Counted from the stretch's first letter, positions 50,140 to 60,012 are shown. The stretch is 64,000 nt of DNA from Streptomyces sp. 378 (GCF_030124145.1 NZ_JASKMS010000016.1:124001-188000); one strand, 5' to 3'. Made by a program: numbers and translations. The notes: generated by a model from the sequence alone, not told the origin.

Positions 50140-51255
50140 TCAGGCTCTCGGATAGCGGGCGAGCCAGCCGGGGGAGGAGCCTCCCGGGCCGTGCAGGGAC
50201 GGGCCCTGGGTCATCTCCATGGCGAAGTCGTCGGCCAGTTCCAGGATGGTGGGGCGGCCCTCCAACTCGGCCAGCCAGCCCGGCGGCAGCGCGGTCTCGC
50301 CGTGCAGGGCGCCGAGCAGACCACCGGTCAGCGCACCGGTCGCGGCGGACGGGCCGTCGTGGTTCACGGCCAGACACAGCCCGTGCCGGACATCGGCCGC
50401 GACCAGCGCGCAGTACACCGCCGCGGCGACGAGCCCCTCCGCCGTACCCGCCCCGCTCAGCTCGGTCACGCGCTCCGGGCCGGGCATGCCCTGCCGTACC
50501 GCGCCCAGCGCCTGCTGCAGCGCGTCCGACACCGGCTGGTGCCCCGGCCGTGCGGCCAGCAGCCCGAAGGCCCGCTGCACGGCACCGTCGAGGCTCTCGC
50601 CCAGAGCCAGCGCGTGCACGATCACGGCGTACGCGCCCGCCGCGAGCGAGGCCGTGGGATGGCCGTGGGTCTGCGCCGCGCACTCGACGGCCAGCTGGAC
50701 GACCAACTGCGGCTCCCAGCCCACGAGCAGCCCGAACGGAGCGGACCGGGCGGCCGCCTCGGGCCCGGCCTCACCGGGGTTCTTCGGCGCTTCCGGCGTC
50801 CCCATGGTCTGGTCGCCGAGCCCCAGCAGCAGGGCGCGGCCGGGGCCCCGCCGCGCGTACAGCCACTCCTCCCGCGCCAGCCACCCGTCCTCCTTGCGCC
50901 GCTCGTCGGGCCCCCAGTCACGCTGCGTGGCGGCCCAGCGCAGATAGGCCCGGTGCAGATCGGTCGGGGGATGCCAGGCGCCGGTGTCCCGCCTGACCTG
51001 GGCCCGGATCAGACCGTCGACGGAGAACAGGGTGAGCTGGGTGAGATGCGTGACGGCGCCGCGTCTGCCGTAGGCGGGGGCCAGGTCCACCAAGCCCTCC
51101 GCCCCGTGCGCCTCCCGGATTCCCTCCAGGGTCAGCCCGTCGACCGGCGTCCCCAGCGCGTCCCCCACGGCCACACCCAGGATGGTGCCCCGTACCCGGC
51201 TGCGGAAGTCCTGCTGCTCCGTACGGCCCCAGACGGCACCGGCAGTCGCACCCAC
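50140..51255 (-). CDS. ADP-ribosylglycohydrolase-like protein with altered metal site
   Basis: A 371-residue protein of the ARH/DraG fold: RVRGTILGVAVGDALGTPVDG at the N-terminus, then helices with VTHLTQLTLFSVDGL and the C-terminal AVNHDGPSAATGALTGGLLGALHG. In active enzymes these are TDDTQMTLF and GGDTDTVAAIxGAIxGA, holding two metals. Here the TDD is THL and the DTD is HDG, so most metal ligands are lost. GTG 51255 is the likely start. A degenerate or non-hydrolytic member is possible. Confidence 0.8.
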   Translation of the reverse strand: MGATAGAVWGRTEQQDFRSRVRGTILGVAVGDALGTPVDGLTLEGIREAHGAEGLVDLAPAYGRRGAVTHLTQLTLFSVDGLIRAQVRRDTGAWHPPTDLHRAYLRWAATQRDWGPDERRKEDGWLAREEWLYARRGPGRALLLGLGDQTMGTPEAPKNPGEAGPEAAARSAPFGLLVGWEPQLVVQLAVECAAQTHGHPTASLAAGAYAVIVHALALGESLDGAVQRAFGLLAARPGHQPVSDALQQALGAVRQGMPGPERVTELSGAGTAEGLVAAAVYCALVAADVRHGLCLAVNHDGPSAATGALTGGLLGALHGETALPPGWLAELEGRPTILELADDFAMEMTQGPSLHGPGGSSPGWLARYPRA

Positions 51256-51358
51256 CTAGACCTCCCAGGGCACCGTCCATACGTACGACAGCTCAGCACT
51301 GTAATCGAACGGGAACGGTGGGTTCGGTGGGGCGCGAGAGGGGCGGACCGCGGACCGG

Positions 51359-53209
51359 TCAGCGCAGCTCCTCCGGGCAGGGCGTGCCCCGCGGGAGCTG
51401 GTACGGCGCCGCCAGGCGGTAGGTCCCGGCCTTGGGGGCCACCAGCTCCGTCCACTTGTCACCCTGCGCGTCCTCCTCCGTCTCCGCCAGGCAGCCGTTG
51501 ACGTTCACGTACGTCTTCGGCTCGCCCTCGGGACGGTTCTTGGACTCCTCCGTCTCCTGCGGCGGCTTCAGGCTCTTGCCCTCCGCGTCGACGATGCTCA
51601 GCCACGGCGAGTACGGGACGCGGACCAGGATCCGGCCCGCCTTGCTCACCTGGAGGGTCATCTCGCCCTGCTCGGCCCGCTCGACCACCGCGTTCGGCCC
51701 GGCCAGCGGGGTCGGGGCCGTCACCCTGAACAGCTGCCAGGTGTCGTTGCCCCAGATCTGGGTCAGATACGGCAGCCCGCGCCGCACCAGCGCCCGCTCC
51801 CGCTGACCCCCGTCACCGTCCGGCTCGCCCTTCGGCAGCACGACGTAGTGCACGGCCCAGCGCTTCAGCCACTCGTGGTAGTTCGCCGAGTTGAGCGTGT
51901 CGTCGTAGAAGAGCGGGTTGCGTTCCATGTCGGCCTGGCGGTTCCAGCCGCGGGCCAGATTGACGTACGGGGCGAGGGCGGAGGCCTCGCGGTGCGACCG
52001 GGCGGGGACCACCTCGACCCGGCCCTTCTCGGCGCCGACCTCCTGCAACTCGTTCACCAGCGGCGCGAGCTCGCGCGACCAGGACGCCGCCGGGGCCGTG
52101 TGCACGATGTCGTCGACCGTCTTGAAGCCGATCCACACCCCGAAACCGCACAGTGCCACGACGGCCGTGTACCACTTGCGGCTGCGCGGCACCGTGAACG
52201 GCAGCGCGGCGACCAGCGCCACCCCGGCGAACAACATCGCCAGGCGCGTGATGTTCGAACCGATCTGGGAGCTGATCAGCCACACCAGCACGACCCCCAG
52301 GCCGTACACCGCCGCCGTCAGCCGGACCGTCTTCCACTCCTGCGGCACCAGCACGTAGGCGAGGACCGAGAACGCCAGCGGCAGCAGCACCGAGCCGATC
52401 ATCATCGGCTGCGTGCCCGAGAACGGGAACAGCCACGCCGACACCGCCACCACCGCGCTGGGCGCCAGACCCAGCGCCCACGCGCCGGGCCGCCGCTTCT
52501 GCAGGAACAGCGCCACCGCCACCAGACCCACGAACAGGCCCGCGACCGGCGACGCCATGGTGGCCAGCGCGGCCAGCGGCGCCGCGCTCAGCGCCTTCGC
52601 CCAGCGCTTGAACCGCCACCGGTACGGCCAGCAGAACACGACGGTGACCGCGCCGAGCGCGAACATCATGCCCAGCCCGAACGTGACGCGCCCGGACACC
52701 GCGTTGCAGAACAGCCCGAACACGCCCGCCAGCGACGCCCACAGAGGATTGCGGACCGAGCGGCTGCGCAGGAGGAGCAGGGTCAGCAGCCCCGCCGAGA
52801 CCGTCCCCGCGATCATCATCGTCGTCCGCACGCCCAGCACGGACATCAGATACGGCGACACCACGCTGTAGGAGACCGGGTGCATCCCGCCGTACCAGGC
52901 GAGGTTGTACGCCGAGTCCGGATGCCGGCCGACGAACTCCGCCCACGCGTCCTGCGCGGCCAGATCGCCACCGCTGTTCGCGAACGTGAAGAACCAGAGG
53001 ATGTGCAGCGCCGCGGCCAGGCCGGTGATCGACAGGATGGGATGCCGCAGCATGCGCTCACGCAGCGCCAGTACGGGGGCCGGCCACTCGAACCGCTCCC
53101 CGCTGTCTTCAGACGCGCCGGCGTCCCGCGCGTCGGGTACGCCTATTCGCGGGCCCGATACCGAGCCCGGATCGGCGTCGTCTGCGTGTGTCGGCTCCGC
53201 AGTGGCCAC
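51359..53209 (-). CDS. Large polytopic membrane protein (GT-C/MFS-like)
   Basis: A 616-residue protein with about 11 membrane helices in residues 50-410 and a C-terminal soluble domain (about 430-616) rich in beta strands. The first external loop NSGGDLAAQDAWAEFVGRHPDSAYNLAWYGGMHP looks like the loop of mycobacterial-type arabinofuranosyltransferase or related GT-C enzymes. The exact activity is unknown. GTG 53209 follows GGGGAG with nine bases spacing; the frame open to 53317 adds low-complexity sequence only. Confidence 0.78.
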   Translation of the reverse strand: MATAEPTHADDADPGSVSGPRIGVPDARDAGASEDSGERFEWPAPVLALRERMLRHPILSITGLAAALHILWFFTFANSGGDLAAQDAWAEFVGRHPDSAYNLAWYGGMHPVSYSVVSPYLMSVLGVRTTMMIAGTVSAGLLTLLLLRSRSVRNPLWASLAGVFGLFCNAVSGRVTFGLGMMFALGAVTVVFCWPYRWRFKRWAKALSAAPLAALATMASPVAGLFVGLVAVALFLQKRRPGAWALGLAPSAVVAVSAWLFPFSGTQPMMIGSVLLPLAFSVLAYVLVPQEWKTVRLTAAVYGLGVVLVWLISSQIGSNITRLAMLFAGVALVAALPFTVPRSRKWYTAVVALCGFGVWIGFKTVDDIVHTAPAASWSRELAPLVNELQEVGAEKGRVEVVPARSHREASALAPYVNLARGWNRQADMERNPLFYDDTLNSANYHEWLKRWAVHYVVLPKGEPDGDGGQRERALVRRGLPYLTQIWGNDTWQLFRVTAPTPLAGPNAVVERAEQGEMTLQVSKAGRILVRVPYSPWLSIVDAEGKSLKPPQETEESKNRPEGEPKTYVNVNGCLAETEEDAQGDKWTELVAPKAGTYRLAAPYQLPRGTPCPEELR

Positions 53210-53383
53210 TCGAAGGCACTCCCCGTGTCCCGTCTTCTCTTCTCGTGTTCTTCCCGGCTTCACCGCCGCGCCGCCGCGAACGGCGGCCTGTCCCCGATTC
53301 GGGACGCTAGCACGCACCCCGCCGGACAGTGCCCGGACGGGCCGTCACCGGCGGGATGCGGTGGTGCGGGCTCGCGCCCCGGA

Positions 53384-56300
53384 TCAGCCGAGTCGCGTGA
53401 GCTTGGCCGCGAAGTCCGGCTCCACCAAGTCCTTCTGGAGGGCGACCGGGACCTTCACGGCGCTGGTGGTGCCGTCGCCGACGGTGAGCGTGCCCACCTT
53501 CGTGCCGGCCTTGGCGGTGTGCGGCAGGTCGTCCCCGGCGAACGTGAGCTTGACGGACAGGCCCGCCCAACCGACGGCCGTGACGTCCTCGGTGACGGCG
53601 ACCGGCGTGCGGCCGCCGAGACCGTCGTCGGCGTACCCGACGACGTCGCCCTTCTTCAGGATCGTCGCCGACTCCAGCGCGCCCTGCGCGGCCCGGATCA
53701 GCTTGTCGCCCTCGTGGAGCGCGGCGCCCAGGATCGTGTTGTCCGGGCCGCCGGCGGGCTGGCGCACGACCGCGCCGATGATCCGGTGGGTCTCGCCGTT
53801 CACGTCCTTCTTGGCCGAGAAGACGAGGTTGCCGAGCGCCGAGGTGGTGGTGCCGGTCTTGATGCCGGTGACGTCGTTGTAGCCGACCAGCCGGTTCCAG
53901 TTGTCGTGCTTCTTCCCCTTGTAGTCGACGTACGACATCATCGTCGCGACCTCGCGGAAGACGGGCTGCTGCATGGCGGCCTTGGCGAGCTTCACCTGGT
54001 CCACTGCCGTGGAGACGGTCGTGTTGTTCAGGCCCGACGGGTCGGTGTACGTCGTGTTCTTCATGCCGAGGTCCTCGGCGGCGTCGTTCATCTTCTGCAC
54101 GAACGCCTTCTCGGACCCCGCGTCCCAGCGGGCCAGCAGCCGCGCCACGTTGTTCGCGGACGCGATCAGGATGCTCTCCAGAGCCTCCCGCTCGGTGATC
54201 TCGTCGCCCTTGGTGACGTCGACGGTGGACTCCTGTCCGGCGTCGGACTGGTCCTGGGCGGCCTGGTCGATCGGGATCTTCGGACCGTCCTCGCCGCTCT
54301 TGAGCGGGTGCTCGCGCAGGACGAGGTAGGCGGTCATGACCTTGGCCACGCTCGCGATCGGGACGGGCTTCTGCTCACCGGAGGACCCGAAGGTGCCGAT
54401 GCCCTGGACGTCCAGCGCGGCCTGGCCCTCGGCGGGCCAGGGGATGTCGACCTTGCCGCCCTCGAAGGTGTAATTGTCCTTGGCGGTGAGTTCCAGGGTG
54501 GGCGTGGGCAGCGGGCGCACGCTCTGCACGACCGCGAAGACGACCACCAGCAGCAGCACCAGCGGCGTCCAGATCTTCACCCGCCGGGCGGCCGTCCGCA
54601 GCGGCGTCTCCGGGGGCGGCGGGGTGTTCGTCAGCTCGGCGAGCAGGTCCAGCGGCGGCTTGGGCGGCAGCGGCTGCTGCGTGGTCCGCTCGGGGCCGAC
54701 GGTGGGGACGGGCGCGGTGGCCTCGGCCGGGGCCGGCTTCCTGGCCGCCGGCTCGTCCAAGGGCTTCAGCGCGACGAACTTGCTGGTCCGCTCGGCATCC
54801 TTCTCGGGCGCGTCCTTGGTCCCGCCCCCGAGCTTCAGCATGGTGGTGGGCTGATCGACGGGCGGCCGCACGGCCTTGAAGACGGCGGTGGGCTGGTCGA
54901 CGGGGCGTTCGGCCGCGGCGTCGTCGGTGCCGTCGTCCGACGCGGGCGCGGTGCCGGTGCCGGCGGCTCCGCCGCCCTCGGTCGTGCCGGGCTCGTCCTT
55001 GCCGACGTTGTCGGCGGGTGCCTCACCCGCGACGGCGGGCGCCTCGGCGACGCCTGCGGCGTCGGGGGCGTTGGGCGCGGGCGTGCGGTCAGCGTCGTTG
55101 GCGTCGGGGGTCTTGGGCGTGGGCGTGCGGTCAGCGTCCTGGGCCGGGGCCTTGGTGCCGGTGTCCTTCGGTGAGGGCTTGGCGTCGGCGTCGTTGCCGT
55201 CGGCGGGCTGGGGCGCGTCCTGGGGGACGGCGTCCTCGGGCTCGGCCTTGGTGTCGGCGGGCTTGGTGTGAGGGGACTTGGCGTCGATGTTTTCGGCGTC
55301 GAGGGCCGCGGGCGCGTGGTTGCCGTCAGCGTCCTTGACCGGGGGCTTGGCGTCGGCGTCCTTCGGCGAGGGCTTGGCGTCGGGGGTCTTGGGCGTGGGC
55401 GTGCGGTCAGCGTCCTGGGCCGGGGCCTTGGTGCCGGTGTCCTTCGGTGAGGGCTTGGCGTCGGCGTCGTTGCCGTCGGCGGGCTGGGGCGCGTCCTGGG
55501 GGACGGCGTCCTCGGGCTCGGCCTTGGTGGCAGGGGCCTGGGCGTCGGCGGGCTTCGGCGTGGCCTTGGCCGGGCCGGGGATTCGCGGGTCCGCGGGCCC
55601 GGAGGCCTTGTCGCCGGTGTCGCCGGTCTTCTCACCGGCCGTGGTGGCGCTCGCGCTGCCGCGCGTGGTGGAACGGTCCGCCTCGGCCTCGTCGGGCTCG
55701 TCGGCCTCGTCCGCGGCGTCCTGGGGCGCCTCGTCGCGCTCGGCCTCACGGCGGCCCGTGGCGTCCGTGCCCGTGCTCGTGCCGCTCTCGGCAGGCCCGT
55801 CCGCGCGCTCGGCGCCGCTCGCGTCGGTGTCGTTCTTCGCGGACCCGTCCGCGGACCCGTCCGCACGCTCGTCCTCGGCGTCCGGGCCGGCCTCCGGCGC
55901 CCCGGCGGCCTTCCCGGTCTCCTGGCCGTCCGTGCCGGCCTCGGCCGTGTGTTCGGCAGCCGTTCGGCCGTCCTCGGCGTCCCCGCCGTCGCCGCTGGCG
56001 GCGGCGGGCTTCTCGCCCCCGTCCGCCGAGGCGACCCACGCGGCGACCGCATCCCGCAACCGCCCGTCACCGCCCCCGGCGTCGGATGACTCCCCGGCCC
56101 CGGACCCGCCGGACCCCTTGACGCCCCCGGACCCCTCGGCGGAGCCGGACGCGCGCCGCTCGGCGTCGCTCCCCGTGTCCGAGCCGCGCGCGGCGCGCTC
56201 GCCGTTCTCGGGGTCCTCCGCCGTCCGGGTGGACAGCACGCGGGTCGCCGTGTCGGCAGCACCCCGCGCCGAGGACCTCTCCGCGTCCCGAGCCACCGCG

Positions 56301-56413
56301 AGCCGCGGGTCGGCGGCTTCGCTCCTGGCCTCCGGAACCGGACTCGCGCTCCCCGACGTCCTTGGTGCCGACGACTCGCGCTGTTTCGACCTGTCGGGGG
56401 ACTCGCCCGCCAC
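53384..56413 (-). CDS. D-alanyl-D-alanine carboxypeptidase with very long disordered N-terminal tail
   Basis: A 1009-residue low-molecular-weight penicillin-binding protein. The catalytic domain follows a single membrane helix (about 615-632): active-site Ser688 in SVAK, the SxN motif in IASANN and KTGTTTS near residue 851; a C-terminal PBP5-like beta domain ends the protein. It trims peptidoglycan outside the membrane. The first 600 residues are Ala/Asp/Pro/Lys-rich and disordered, with a perfect 156-bp internal duplication. GTG 56413 is preferred because GAGGAGGAGG stands six bases upstream; the 56503 start is rejected. Confidence 0.93.
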   Translation of the reverse strand: MAGESPDRSKQRESSAPRTSGSASPVPEARSEAADPRLAVARDAERSSARGAADTATRVLSTRTAEDPENGERAARGSDTGSDAERRASGSAEGSGGVKGSGGSGAGESSDAGGGDGRLRDAVAAWVASADGGEKPAAASGDGGDAEDGRTAAEHTAEAGTDGQETGKAAGAPEAGPDAEDERADGSADGSAKNDTDASGAERADGPAESGTSTGTDATGRREAERDEAPQDAADEADEPDEAEADRSTTRGSASATTAGEKTGDTGDKASGPADPRIPGPAKATPKPADAQAPATKAEPEDAVPQDAPQPADGNDADAKPSPKDTGTKAPAQDADRTPTPKTPDAKPSPKDADAKPPVKDADGNHAPAALDAENIDAKSPHTKPADTKAEPEDAVPQDAPQPADGNDADAKPSPKDTGTKAPAQDADRTPTPKTPDANDADRTPAPNAPDAAGVAEAPAVAGEAPADNVGKDEPGTTEGGGAAGTGTAPASDDGTDDAAAERPVDQPTAVFKAVRPPVDQPTTMLKLGGGTKDAPEKDAERTSKFVALKPLDEPAARKPAPAEATAPVPTVGPERTTQQPLPPKPPLDLLAELTNTPPPPETPLRTAARRVKIWTPLVLLLVVVFAVVQSVRPLPTPTLELTAKDNYTFEGGKVDIPWPAEGQAALDVQGIGTFGSSGEQKPVPIASVAKVMTAYLVLREHPLKSGEDGPKIPIDQAAQDQSDAGQESTVDVTKGDEITEREALESILIASANNVARLLARWDAGSEKAFVQKMNDAAEDLGMKNTTYTDPSGLNNTTVSTAVDQVKLAKAAMQQPVFREVATMMSYVDYKGKKHDNWNRLVGYNDVTGIKTGTTTSALGNLVFSAKKDVNGETHRIIGAVVRQPAGGPDNTILGAALHEGDKLIRAAQGALESATILKKGDVVGYADDGLGGRTPVAVTEDVTAVGWAGLSVKLTFAGDDLPHTAKAGTKVGTLTVGDGTTSAVKVPVALQKDLVEPDFAAKLTRLG
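55098..55529. repeat. Perfect 156-bp direct repeat inside the DD-carboxypeptidase gene
   Basis: Copies at 55098-55253 and 55374-55529 (276 bp apart) appear identical base for base. Each encodes the same 52 residues, including KAEPEDAVPQDAPQPADGND. The repeat is in frame, so copy-number change would keep the gene open. Confidence 0.9.
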
Positions 56414-56647
56414 CGATGCCTCCTCCTCGCGCCGCACTCCCCGCGTACGCGTACCGAACCGTGAACCGCCGCCCGTGACACCGCTCGGCGCTGTCCGAAC
56501 CATGTACCAGTGTCCTGTGTGCGGGCCAAACCCATCCGGTAGACGAGAACGACATACCTACTGGTTCCACTACGAACCGGTCACGCACCCTCGACAGACC
56601 AATGTGAGAGGGGTCACCCTGTCTTTCATCCACGCGGGGAGGCATGG

Positions 56648-57403
56648 ATGGGCAGGAGCCGCAGAACACTTCCGGAGGAGCTTCTGCTGCTGGCGTTGGA
56701 CCCGACCACGGGTACCACCGCACAGCCGCAGTCGCTCGACCTCGGTCTGGCCGGAGCACAGCTAGTGGAGCTGGCGCTGGCCGGACGGATAGCCCCAGAC
56801 GGGGATCGTATCGCCGTGGTGGCACCACGGCCGACAGGAGATCCAACACTGGACTGCGCATTGGAGTTGCTGCGACGGCGTGGCGCTCCCGTGCGCGCCG
56901 TCCACTGGATCGGCGGGCCGCGTCTCGGGCTCCGCCAGACCTACCTCTCGCATCTGGAGCGGTGCGGCATGGTGCATGCCGTGGCCGGCCAGATGTGCGG
57001 AGTGCTGCCGACGACTCGCTACCAGGCGACGGACACCGAGATCAGCCGGGAGATCAGGGCCCGGCTGGACTCCGCGATCCGCACCGGCGTACCGCCGGAC
57101 CCGCGGACCGCGGCGCTCGCCGCCCTCGCTCACGCGGTCGGCCTCGGCAAGCACCTGTACCCGGGCAATGAGGGGCGTTCCTCTCGATCCCGGCTGCGGG
57201 ACCTGATCAGGCACGACCCCATGGGCGGCCTCGTCGCGCACGCGGTGATGGACGTCCAGAACGGCGTTGCGGCCCAGCCACGCCGTAACCCGGCACCGTC
57301 CGGCCGTCAGGCCGCCGGCGGAGCCAGGCCCACATCGGAACCCGCCCGAGGCGTTCCGATGCAACCGCGTCACGGAACCATGGCGCGCGTCGCGGCCCAC
57401 TGA
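56648..57403 (+). CDS. GPP34/GOLPH3-family phosphoprotein-like protein
   Basis: A 251-residue protein with the GPP34 beginning LPEELLLLALDPTTG and the AGAQLVELALAGRIAPDGDRIAVV turn (about residues 35-58); the bulk is helical. Eukaryotic GOLPH3 binds phosphoinositides in Golgi; the bacterial role is unknown but the family is common in Streptomyces. It is divergent from the carboxypeptidase gene and ends at a strong terminator. Confidence 0.85.
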   Translation: MGRSRRTLPEELLLLALDPTTGTTAQPQSLDLGLAGAQLVELALAGRIAPDGDRIAVVAPRPTGDPTLDCALELLRRRGAPVRAVHWIGGPRLGLRQTYLSHLERCGMVHAVAGQMCGVLPTTRYQATDTEISREIRARLDSAIRTGVPPDPRTAALAALAHAVGLGKHLYPGNEGRSSRSRLRDLIRHDPMGGLVAHAVMDVQNGVAAQPRRNPAPSGRQAAGGARPTSEPARGVPMQPRHGTMARVAAH

Positions 57404-57512
57404 GCCGCGCCGCGCCGGTACGACCTACGACCGGCACACGCACCACGCACCACGCACCACTCGCCCCACATGCACCATGGGGCCCATGAGCCCGGTCACG
57501 GGAGCCGCTGTC

Positions 57513-57554
57513 CGAGCGGGGCGGAGAGAGCGCACACTCTCTCCGCCCCGCTCG
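57513..57554. terminator. Strong terminator hairpin
   Basis: A perfect 17-bp stem (arm CGAGCGGGGCGGAGAGA) with an 8-base loop, 110 bp after the GPP34 stop and 133 bp before the XRE gene. It isolates the two genes. Confidence 0.88.
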
Positions 57555-57686
57555 GCGTGCCGTGCCCCGAACTGGCGTGTACCCGTCGCATATCCACCGT
57601 TTCCCAGCGGTAGTAAGCACCTTGGTGGCAGTCTGCTCAGCAGCAGATACGCAAAGTAGAGGCACGCAGCCGGAGGTGCACGTCCC

Positions 57687-58544
57687 GTGGCGTCCAATGT
57701 CAATCCCACCGTCAGGCGGCGCCGGCTGGGCCAGGAGCTCCGCAGGCTCCGGGAGCTCAAGGGCATGACGGCCGAAGAGGTGGCCGAGCGGCTGCTGGTG
57801 TCGCAGTCGAAGATCAGCCGCCTGGAGAACGGGCGGCGCAGCATCAGCCAGCGCGACGTCCGCGACCTGTGCGGGGTCTACGAGGTCGAGGACCAGCGCA
57901 TCGTCGACTCGCTGATGCAGATGGCCAAGGACTCCCGGCAGCAGGGCTGGTGGCACGCCTTCGGGGACATCCCCTACAGCGTCTACATCGGCCTGGAGAC
58001 CGACGCCGAGTCGCTGAGAGTGTACGAACCCCAGATCATCACCGGCCTGTTGCAGACCCGTGCGTACGCCGAGGCCATCATCCGCGGCGGTTCGCCCGAG
58101 GCGTCGGAGGCGGACAACGACAAGCGCGTCGAGGTCCGGCTGCGCCGACAGGGCCGGATCACCGCCGACACGGACCCGCTGCGGCTGTGGGTGGTCCTGG
58201 ACGAGGCGTCCCTGCACCGGATCGTCGGCAGCCGGCCGGTGATGCGCGAGCAGTTGGAGCACCTCATCGAGATGTCGCAGCTGCCCCACATCACCGTGCA
58301 GGTCCTGCCGTTCGAGGTCGGCGCGCACGCGGGCATCAACGGCCAGTACTCGATCCTGGAGTTCGCCGACGCCGCGGATTCGAGCGTGGTCTACATCGAA
58401 GGCGTCACCAGCGACCTGTATCTGGAGAAGCCGCTCGACGTGCAGAAGTACACGGTGATGTACGAGCACCTGCGCGCCCAGTCGCTGAACGTGGACCAGT
58501 CCCGGCAGCTCATCGAGCGGGTGGCGAAGGAGTACGCGCGCTGA
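57687..58544 (+). CDS. XRE-family regulator with DUF5753 domain
   Basis: A 285-residue regulator: N-terminal HTH (about residues 10-70; KGMTAEEVAERLLVSQSKISRLENG) and C-terminal DUF5753 (about 95-285; YEPQIITGLLQTRAYAEAI). GTG 57687 follows GGAGGTGCACGTCCC. A DUF397 gene follows 198 bp downstream, completing the usual pair. The paralogous pair at 44911-45908 has a closer arrangement. Confidence 0.92.
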   Translation: MASNVNPTVRRRRLGQELRRLRELKGMTAEEVAERLLVSQSKISRLENGRRSISQRDVRDLCGVYEVEDQRIVDSLMQMAKDSRQQGWWHAFGDIPYSVYIGLETDAESLRVYEPQIITGLLQTRAYAEAIIRGGSPEASEADNDKRVEVRLRRQGRITADTDPLRLWVVLDEASLHRIVGSRPVMREQLEHLIEMSQLPHITVQVLPFEVGAHAGINGQYSILEFADAADSSVVYIEGVTSDLYLEKPLDVQKYTVMYEHLRAQSLNVDQSRQLIERVAKEYAR

Positions 58545-58742
58545 CCTGACGTCGGGCGCGGACCTCTGGTGGGGCGAAAGCGCGGGATGTTACACCCCTG
58601 ACACGCCTGACTGGAAGTCTCCCCTGGAATATGCCATCCAGTCGAGTGAATGGCTGCTCCGAGCGAGGAGGTTGGCGAGTAGCGTCGATCACGCCAACCA
58701 TCAGCACCGGTTGGCGTAAACGCAACTGGCAACGGAGCGAAC

Positions 58743-58934
58743 ATGGCAATTCGTCTGGGCGCCACGGAAACGTGGACGACGTCTTCCTACACCAACAACA
58801 ACGGCGCGTGCGTGATGGTCAGGTCGACCGTCGACGAGGCCCTGGAGCTCGGGGACACCAAGATCCCCGAGGGCCCCAAACTGGCGTTTCCCGCCGACGC
58901 GTGGAGCGCCTTCGTGGCCTCGGTCAAGGCCTGA
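58743..58934 (+). CDS. DUF397 protein
   Basis: A 63-residue DUF397-type protein. The family Ser-Tyr-x-Asn motif is WTTSSYTNNNGACVMVRS, followed by LGDTKIPEGPKLAFPADAWSAFV. It is partner to the upstream XRE-DUF5753 gene but with its own promoter region (58545-58742). Terminated by the hairpin 58980-59021. Confidence 0.88.
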   Translation: MAIRLGATETWTTSSYTNNNGACVMVRSTVDEALELGDTKIPEGPKLAFPADAWSAFVASVKA

Positions 58935-58979
58935 TCCCCGCGATCGACAGCACGACGAGCACCACAAGCACCACCGACA

Positions 58980-59021
58980 GAGCCCTCTCGACCAGAATCG
59001 CCGTCCTTGCCGAGAGGGCTC
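58980..59021. terminator. Terminator hairpin between convergent genes
   Basis: GAGCCCTCTCG pairs with CGAGAGGGCTC (11 bp, 20-base loop) between DUF397 and the convergent MerR gene. Confidence 0.7.
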
Positions 59022-59046
59022 CGCTTGTGCCCGCGGAACTCCGGGA

Positions 59047-59916
59047 TCAGCTCACCGGGAACGCCACGTCACACACCGGGTCCCCAGGGCCCGTCGCCGC
59101 CCAGTCCGCGAAATAGAGCTCCCGGCAGGGGCCGGTCGCCGTCAGCCCCTCCGCCGCCATCCACTCCTCCACCGCCTCGAAGGCGGCCAGGATCTGCGGG
59201 TGCGCCACCTGCGCCTTGGCGATCCTGGTGTAGGCCAGCCGCCGGGCCGGCTCCACCCGCACCGCCGTCTCCCACGCCTTCCCCCGCCGCTCCGCCCAGG
59301 CCCGGGCCGCCGCCTCGTCGGCCACCGGCACGCATGCCTCCGCGGGGCCGTCGCTCTCCATCGACACCTCCGCGTGATAGGCGACGTACGGCACCCCGGC
59401 CACGCCCCCGCACTCCCGGGCCGCCTCCTCCAACCGGCCCAGCGCCGCCCCGATCCACGCCGGCAGCTCGTCCGCCAGGGTGTGCCGCTTCTCGGAGATC
59501 ACCACCTGGGCGGGCACCTCCACCGTCTCGACCGTGAACTTCCCGTACATCTCGGAGCTCCTCCCCGACAGCCGTCCACGGAGGTACTCGGCGAGCGTCC
59601 GCTGCCCGGCCACCCGCGCCTCGACGTCCGCCCAGTACGCGCCGAGCAGTGCGGCGGCCGAGGGCCCGTCACCGGCCGCGACCACCTCGGCGATCCGGGC
59701 GAGCGGCATGTCCAGCTGCCGCAGCAGGGCCACGAGCCGGGCCCGTTCGACCTGCCCGGCGCGGTAGTAGCGGTAGCCGGTGGCCGCGTCGACGTGCGCC
59801 GGGGCCAGCAGGCCCAGCCGGTCGTACAACCGCAGCGCCTTCGCCGACAGGCGGGCACGCGCGGCGAACGCCCCGATGGTGAGCAGTTCCAGGTCCCGTT
59901 CCGGTCCGTCCACCAC
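59047..59916 (-). CDS. MerR-family regulator with GyrI-like effector domain
   Basis: A 289-residue activator with a MerR HTH (about residues 10-78; IGAFAARARLSAKALRLYDRLGLL and YRYYRAGQVERARLV) and a C-terminal GyrI/SOUL-like small-molecule-binding domain (about 130-289). Related proteins (BmrR, TipA) sense drugs. It stands alone; no target operator was identified. Confidence 0.92.
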   Translation of the reverse strand: MVDGPERDLELLTIGAFAARARLSAKALRLYDRLGLLAPAHVDAATGYRYYRAGQVERARLVALLRQLDMPLARIAEVVAAGDGPSAAALLGAYWADVEARVAGQRTLAEYLRGRLSGRSSEMYGKFTVETVEVPAQVVISEKRHTLADELPAWIGAALGRLEEAARECGGVAGVPYVAYHAEVSMESDGPAEACVPVADEAAARAWAERRGKAWETAVRVEPARRLAYTRIAKAQVAHPQILAAFEAVEEWMAAEGLTATGPCRELYFADWAATGPGDPVCDVAFPVS

Positions 59917-60012
59917 GGCATCCCATCCTCCGTCGTCGGGCGGCTCTTCCGCCCGACGACGAGGACACTCGGGCCTGTCCCAGGGGCAAGGTCAACGCCC
60001 CGCCGGCCGCCT

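Noticed and set aside
58545..58742. Possible small gene between the XRE and DUF397 genes
   Set aside because: The open frames there lack a start with a ribosome-binding site. The stretch reads as the DUF397 promoter region.
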